A DNA stretch of 64,000 nt, taken from Strix aluco. Lineage: Eukaryota; Chordata; Aves; Strigiformes; Strigidae. Position numbers and translations under genes: made by a program. Positions 58,701 through 64,000 of this stretch are shown here, piece after piece. Position 1 is the stretch's first letter; every line of letters starts with the position of its first letter. A model generated the notes under the pieces. The model saw only the letters and a list, made by a program, of their open reading frames with translations, did no database searches and had not been told where the DNA came from. The stretch lies in assembly GCF_031877795.1 (NCBI RefSeq), contig NC_133948.1, forward strand, positions 15,454,948-15,518,947. The letters run 5' to 3'.

Positions 58701-61700
58701 TGTTTCTTTTTTTTTTTTTCCTCTCTCCTCTTTTAAAGCAAAACTCGGGTTTTGATCCTTCAGCGCCGCGGCGGGGTCCGGTGCGGGCCCCCGGGGCCGG
58801 GACGCGGGGATCGGCCGCCCCGTTGATCCCCCATCCCTCCGCCTCATGCTGCAGCATCTGCAGCTGCTACAACTACCCTTAAAGCCAAAATCATAAGCCT
58901 TCTAACAAGAAAACCCAACCCTTCTCTCCTAAAATTGATTTGCTTTTGTAACGTGATTCTGCTGTTTTTTTTTTTTTTTTTTTTTGCTGGACAGGACACC
59001 AGAGGCTGAAAATATTTCCAGTAGCTGTTCGTGGCAATGCGAGCGCTGCAGAGGCTGTGTCCGAGGGCAGAGGATGGCCTGGGATGTTATGCTCGGGGAG
59101 GCAGCCGAGGCAAGAGGCTGTGTTATTGGAGGAAGGAAGGAAGTTATAGCACTTAGCAGGGACTCAGAAGTCTTGCCTGGCTTGCTTTGCTGTCGAACGG
59201 GATGGTTTTTGTACAGACAGGCTGTAGGTTCAGTGAGGAGGGTATTGGACACGGGGACAGAAGACTGAGGTTTGATCCAAAGCAATGTCTTAGTCGCTTC
59301 TCTTGTGTTTCTTGTATCAGTTGAGTGGTAAAAATATAAACATATGGTTGTTGTAAGATTTTGGTGTTTTTATCCTTTAGGAAGGACCATGTTTATTCTT
59401 GTCACTTGGAAGACGTGCTCTGTCGCCTTTAGTATTGTGGATTATATGTTGGCTGTATTTCAGAACATGGAAACAATCCCAGATATTAAAAGTGGTTAAA
59501 GCTTTATAAATTAATACATCTTTAAAGTACCAAACCCTGTGAGTGAGGACTTCTCTGTAAAGGCTACGCAAAAGCTGTTTTTCTTGCTGACACAAAGTTC
59601 ATCTTCTGATTCCCTCCCTGCTACAGCTGCTGGCACGTAGCCTGAAGCAGATCCCTGAGCTTCAGCTCAGTGTCAGGTGTTAATATAAACTCCTCCAGCT
59701 CTAAAACAACGTCTGGAACTTGGGTCCTGGAGTTGCACCGTGGCAGGTTAACAGGTCAGAAGTTTAGTGGTGTGTTTATCTACTTGGAGTTGTTTAACTG
59801 AGCCCCCCTGGCCCCAAATTCAAGCCAGAAAAAATGCTAACAACCCCCCCCTCCCTGAAAATGTAGTTACCTCCCTCTAATTCAGCTGATTTACTTGTAA
59901 TCTTTTCAGGTGTGGTTATGCTCTTTAACTCTAGTCCAGATCTGGACGAGCAGAGCTGTGCAGCTTGAAAAGGTTGTTGAAGTTTAATGCTCCACTTGTA
60001 ATTATGTCAGAGTGTTTTTTTCTGTATCGGTGCCAAGTCTGTCATGATCAAACAAGTGGTTTTCTTCAACAATTATTTTAGATCAGAACAACTGGGTTTA
60101 TTTTAAGACCATTTGATCCATTTTAGGCTGAAACAATAAACAAAAACACCCAAGGAAATTATTCTGAGCAGCATGTGAAGGAGTTGAAAATGCATTACTT
60201 TGTGGAGCTTTCAGCCAGCGCAGACCTGCAGCAGCTGTTTGGGAAGAGTGATGCTGAAGGTTTTTATGCCTTCTTTTCATCATTCGTCTCAATGAGAATG
60301 GAGTTAATTTGGTTGTGAGTCAGGAGTACAAAAATATAGTACAAAACACGTGATGAAGCTTTTCTTAAATGGAAAAAAGCCTCCGTGATACTCTTCAAAA
60401 CAAACGCTCTTAAATAGTGGTCATGCCAGTCCATTGAGCGTCTGCTCAAATTGCTCATCGCAGAGCGCTCCTATGAGGCAATCTGGGGTAAACTGGCATT
60501 TTTATTGTAGTATGACTTCTAGCTAACTGACAGGAGCAAGGAAGCTCACTGACCTCTTCCTTGTGAGCAGGCTGCTGGGCAACGTGGGCTGCTTCTTGTT
60601 TGACTTCTATGCAGAGAGTTCAAGAAATAACTTCTATAAAGGTCTCGCTATTCTGTGAGCCACGTGTCTTACTTTCTGCTGGGTCTTTGTGCTCATCCCA
60701 GCTCTGAAGAGAATTTTCTTTTTCTGCCCTCACTGCTGAAGGCTTTGCAGGTTAAATCGTAACCTCGCGGGTGAATTGCTTGTGCTCTCCTTGTCTCCGT
60801 GGCTTTTGACGCCTTTGTAGCTTGAGTTTGGAAGGTGGTTGCCGTGATACACCACCTGGATGATTTAGCTGTTGACTATTCAGGGCTAGCTTGATAGAAA
60901 CTTCATTTTGCTTGTGCGCTAAAATCGTCTTAATTGGAAAAACTGCACCGTGATGCCCAAGTGGCCTCCTTGTGTGTATTGATTTAATTCCAGATTGAGG
61001 CTTTTTGTTTCATTTGAATTTCCTGCAGCTCGCTCTTTAGCTTACTTGAAAAAACAGCCTGTCACGTTGCCTGGTGGTGATTCCTGGTAGGTTTTTTGTT
61101 TGTAGAGTTGAGCACTTAGAATCTTGCAGGGGCTCTGGGGAGCTCCCGTTGGAGTGGGGCGTGGGTGGGCGCAGTGCCATCCGGCAGGAGCTGCTCGCTG
61201 GGGTTTTCTTGGGCAGCCAGGTGCAATGCCTATTTTCCACCCGGTTGGTTTCACAGGGACAGTCTGCTGAATTAAAGCTTCTAATTAGAGTATTCTTTAC
61301 AAATGGAGTATTTAAAGCCTCCTGTATTTTTGCTATATCTATGAAGACATCAAGTCTTGCTGCCAGTGAAGCTTCCCTCCAGGTCATGTGCTTTTGCTTC
61401 ATTTTCCTTACTCTGAACCTGTGGAAAATGATAACAGCTAGTAATTCTTGAAGGTTTCCTCTGCAGTACCCTCCTCTGGAGTGAGGCATGTAGATTTAGA
61501 AACTGAGGAGTCACACAGCAAGATAGTTGGACCATTTTAATTGTCCTTGATTGTTTCTCTTGGGTTGTTTTTTTGACTTGAGTTTTTTGGCTGACTTGGA
61601 AATCTACAGCATAGAGGTGATGCTTATGTTGGAAGGCACTTTAAGCATGGCACAACTGGTCTACTTGACTTGCTAATGATCAAAACTCTTTCTAAACTGC

Positions 61701-64000
61701 TCTGGCAGGCTGCCACTTAAAGATTTATCATTATCTATAATTAGCGTGTCTGTACAGGAGAATCTAATCACCTTGAGCAGATGAGTGTTTTCAAGGAGAT
61801 TAGAGAGGATCTTTAGGTAAGTATTAATTCATCAACGATCGGCATTGGCTCTTATGATCAATGCTCCAGATGAGTGTTGTCTTCTCCAAGCATTTCAAAG
61901 AGCTGGAGTTTCATGTTGTCCCCTCTGGGTTTGGTCCGTAGCCCGTTATTCAGGTGTCTGAAGAGCCTTCAGCAGTACTCTCTGTGGTCGCTGGATGTAG
62001 TAGTTAAAGCAATGCCAAATGGAGAAGGGAAAAACATTTCATGCTGTGTGTGATTGGGTCATTGTTGTGAAGTGAAAGGCTTCTTACCAGAAAGCAACCT
62101 TAGCTCCCCTTGCTGGGTCTGCTCTTAGAGGAACGATGGGTGCCTGGGGCACTTTAGCTGCCTGGTCTGCATTATTCTGCTATCTGTGGTGCAGGGCTTG
62201 GGCAGCTCAGTTCCCTGGAAAAGCTGTTTCCCAGAGCAGCATTCTTCACTAGCTTTGTTTATCCAGCAGTTAACTCTTGGTTAGCGTTGTAAGTTCTTGA
62301 GTACAACCAGGGAGGGCTTTTTTTCTTCTTCCTTGTACCTGAGACTCCAGCTGAAAACTGAGACAGTGAGTTCAGGAAGGAGCTTGAAAATGGCTGCTGA
62401 TCCTAGAGACATGGAAACATTGAGGACTTCCAGAAGAGACCTCTGGGAGCTTCTGATCCAGTGCCCACTCAGTGTGGGGCCACCCAGTGAGGTTGCTCAG
62501 GACACTGAGCTGCTGAGGTTTGAATGTCTCTGTGGTATGAGATTATACAGCCTCTCTGGGCCCCTCTTCCAGTGTTGGACCACCCTTGGGGGAAAAATAT
62601 TTCCTTATATTTAGCTTGTACATAGTAAAATGAGGAGAGAGATACACTCTCCTAGAATGATTTTTATAACAGCTTGGCCCCCTGCAGACACAGGAGCAGC
62701 TGAATGTCCTTGACTGTTTGTCATCCTTGGGGTGCTGGAGCACGCAGGTTTCAAGGACAGCCCTGTAACTGCGTGTTGACTTGGAGCTACTTGTTTTTAA
62801 ACAGCGTTTTAATAATTCGTGTTCCCAGTCATCTTGTTTTCACATGATGCTTGCTTTATCCATCTGGCGCTTTGCTGTTGATCATTGTTCATCGTTTGCC
62901 CGTTTTTGAGGAAGCTCCTCTTGTGTGCTTTGTGACTGGGGACGTGGTGCTTGCACGGCACGTCAGAGCAGCACTCCAGTGCTGCCGTGGTGTGAGATGA
63001 GCAACGCTCTTTACTGGGCTGCTCATTGCAGGCCTGATTGCTCTGCTCCCAGTTTAGTGCTGTGGTGGGGGAGTTGGGCTCACTTGACTCCAAACAGCAA
63101 CTGCTGCTGACACTGCAGGTCAGCATGAGACACAGATCTTAGTCCTTAAGGGTGTTTGCATCATGGCCTGATTATTAGCACTGTGTGAGGATTTTTTTTA
63201 TCTGTTCATTTGGTTGTAGTATTCTGCTTCGTTCTTTTTGCTGATTGCAAACTGCCAACAAGAGCCATGAACTATCTCGATGATTTATTTCTACCGATAT
63301 AATCTTAAATCAAGTGTACAGGCCCAGGTCCTTTATTTTATGAAGCTGTAGCAGAAGTAGCTGGTTTGTCTTGTGAAGAACTAAAATTTTGAGAGGAGCA
63401 ATGCGTTCTGGTTTTGTGTGGAATGACTGCAGCCTGTATTGCTGTCTCAAGGTCAACTACATGATGAACTTTCACGTAGCATCGCTCACTGCAATTTTAG
63501 TTCCTGGAGCTGTTTGCGGGTATGAAGCATATTTATGGGCTCAGCTGCTTGGATAGTTATGGGAGAGTAAGATGCCTGTCACCCTTTTCTGGTCTCAATT
63601 GTTCTGGCACATGTAGGTGTAGTCACGCCTTTGCTGTAGCCTTCCTCTGTTGTCCTCTGGAAGGGCAGGGAAAGGTTGCTGCTCCAGTCCTGTGTTTCTC
63701 CCACACATTGCTGGTAGCTGCTGCTCAGCTCTGCCTTTTGCAGCTGAGGGCTTGTGTGGGCTGGCTGCTGCTTTGTGACAACAGTGGCTTTGCTCACCTC
63801 TGAGAAACTGTTGTCAGCCTTTGGGTTCTCTTCCTTGAGCGTGTGCTGCTGGGCACGCTTGAGGAGCGATATGGCTGTCTCTTCTGGTCCAGGTGCGTGG
63901 AGGTGACTGGCGTCACTGCCTTCAGGCTGTAGCTCCTATGCCTGTCTTTCTCCAGGGTAATAGTATTCAGCTCTGACTTCGCTTGCTCCAATTACAGGTT
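58416..64000 (+). other. OSBP2: OSBP2 intron 1 (right end cut off)
   Basis: About 5.6 kb after the exon 1 donor. The next OSBP2 exon, expected to continue the PH domain with a motif like HTCRGTINL, does not appear in any plus-strand frame, so the whole stretch is intron. It has a T run at about 58,968-58,985 and one old CR1 piece. No other gene is recognised. Confidence 0.75.
62398..62622 (-). mobile_element. Old diverged CR1-like fragment, minus orientation
   Basis: Diverged but collinear with CR1 3' sequence in reverse: 'GACCTCTGGGAGCTTCTGAT', 'TGAATGTCTC', 'CAGCCTCTCTGGGCCCCTC', 'TTCCAGTGTTGGACCACCC', 'GGGGAAAAATATTTCCTTAT'. It is clearly older than the other CR1 copies. Confidence 0.7.

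Noticed and set aside
1-64000. CRISPR array, bacterial operon, tRNA or rRNA gene
   Set aside because: No regularly spaced short direct repeats, no ribosomal RNA sequence and no cloverleaf-like tRNA with A/B boxes was recognised. The sequence is vertebrate. I could not run a covariance-model search, so small structured RNAs in introns cannot be excluded.

Overview
This is avian nuclear DNA. Several CR1 LINE fragments with 8-bp 'ATTCTGTG'-type tails, solo LTRs of a bird endogenous-retrovirus type, compact GC-rich genes with CpG-island promoters, and the block GAL3ST1 - PES1 - TCN2 - SLC35E4 - DUSP18 - OSBP2 all point that way. In human this order lies on 22q12; in birds it matches a chicken chromosome 15-type microchromosome or small macrochromosome. 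The species cannot be named from the sequence alone.

Layout, left to right. About 1-10.2 kb holds the 5' part of GAL3ST1 (minus strand; one coding exon at 1,505-1,629, with the main catalytic exon off the left edge) and its upstream DNA. That DNA contains a CA-rich alternating tract, a roughly 58-bp minisatellite, and a CR1 split by a solo LTR. About 10.25-17.7 kb is a complete 15-exon PES1 on the minus strand (586 aa). At 18.77-20.07 kb is a solo LTR with a CR1 inside it. TCN2 (10 exons, 451 aa) runs 20.9-23.96 kb on plus. SLC35E4 (2 exons, 346 aa) runs 25.1-27.7 kb on plus and is followed by about 0.85 kb of GTGTGC-rich sequence that probably lies in its 3' UTR. At 34.4-35.0 kb is a minus-strand DUSP18-like phosphatase whose frame is shifted across the catalytic loop. 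Head to head with it is an unrecognised three-exon gene (35,160-37,842, 147 aa). IQCD/DRC10 (four coding exons, 400 aa) runs 47.8-54.2 kb on plus, with a perfect RFX X-box at its CpG-island promoter. OSBP2 exon 1 is at 58.1-58.4 kb; the rest of the window is its first intron.

The genes serve separate jobs: sulfatide synthesis (GAL3ST1), 60S ribosome biogenesis (PES1), vitamin B12 transport (TCN2), an orphan nucleotide-sugar/triose-phosphate-type transporter (SLC35E4), dual-specificity phosphatase (DUSP18), motile-cilium dynein regulation (IQCD) and oxysterol/PI4P binding (OSBP2). They are linked by ancient synteny, not by a pathway. IQCD is the exception: its human counterpart lies on 12q24, so its position beside OSBP2 marks a lineage difference in gene order.

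I found no CRISPR array, no bacterial-type system and no intact mobile element. The most interesting items are the uncharacterised head-to-head coiled-coil gene, the disrupted DUSP18 catalytic loop, the X-box, the long alternating purine-pyrimidine tracts and the two opposite cases of LTR/CR1 nesting.
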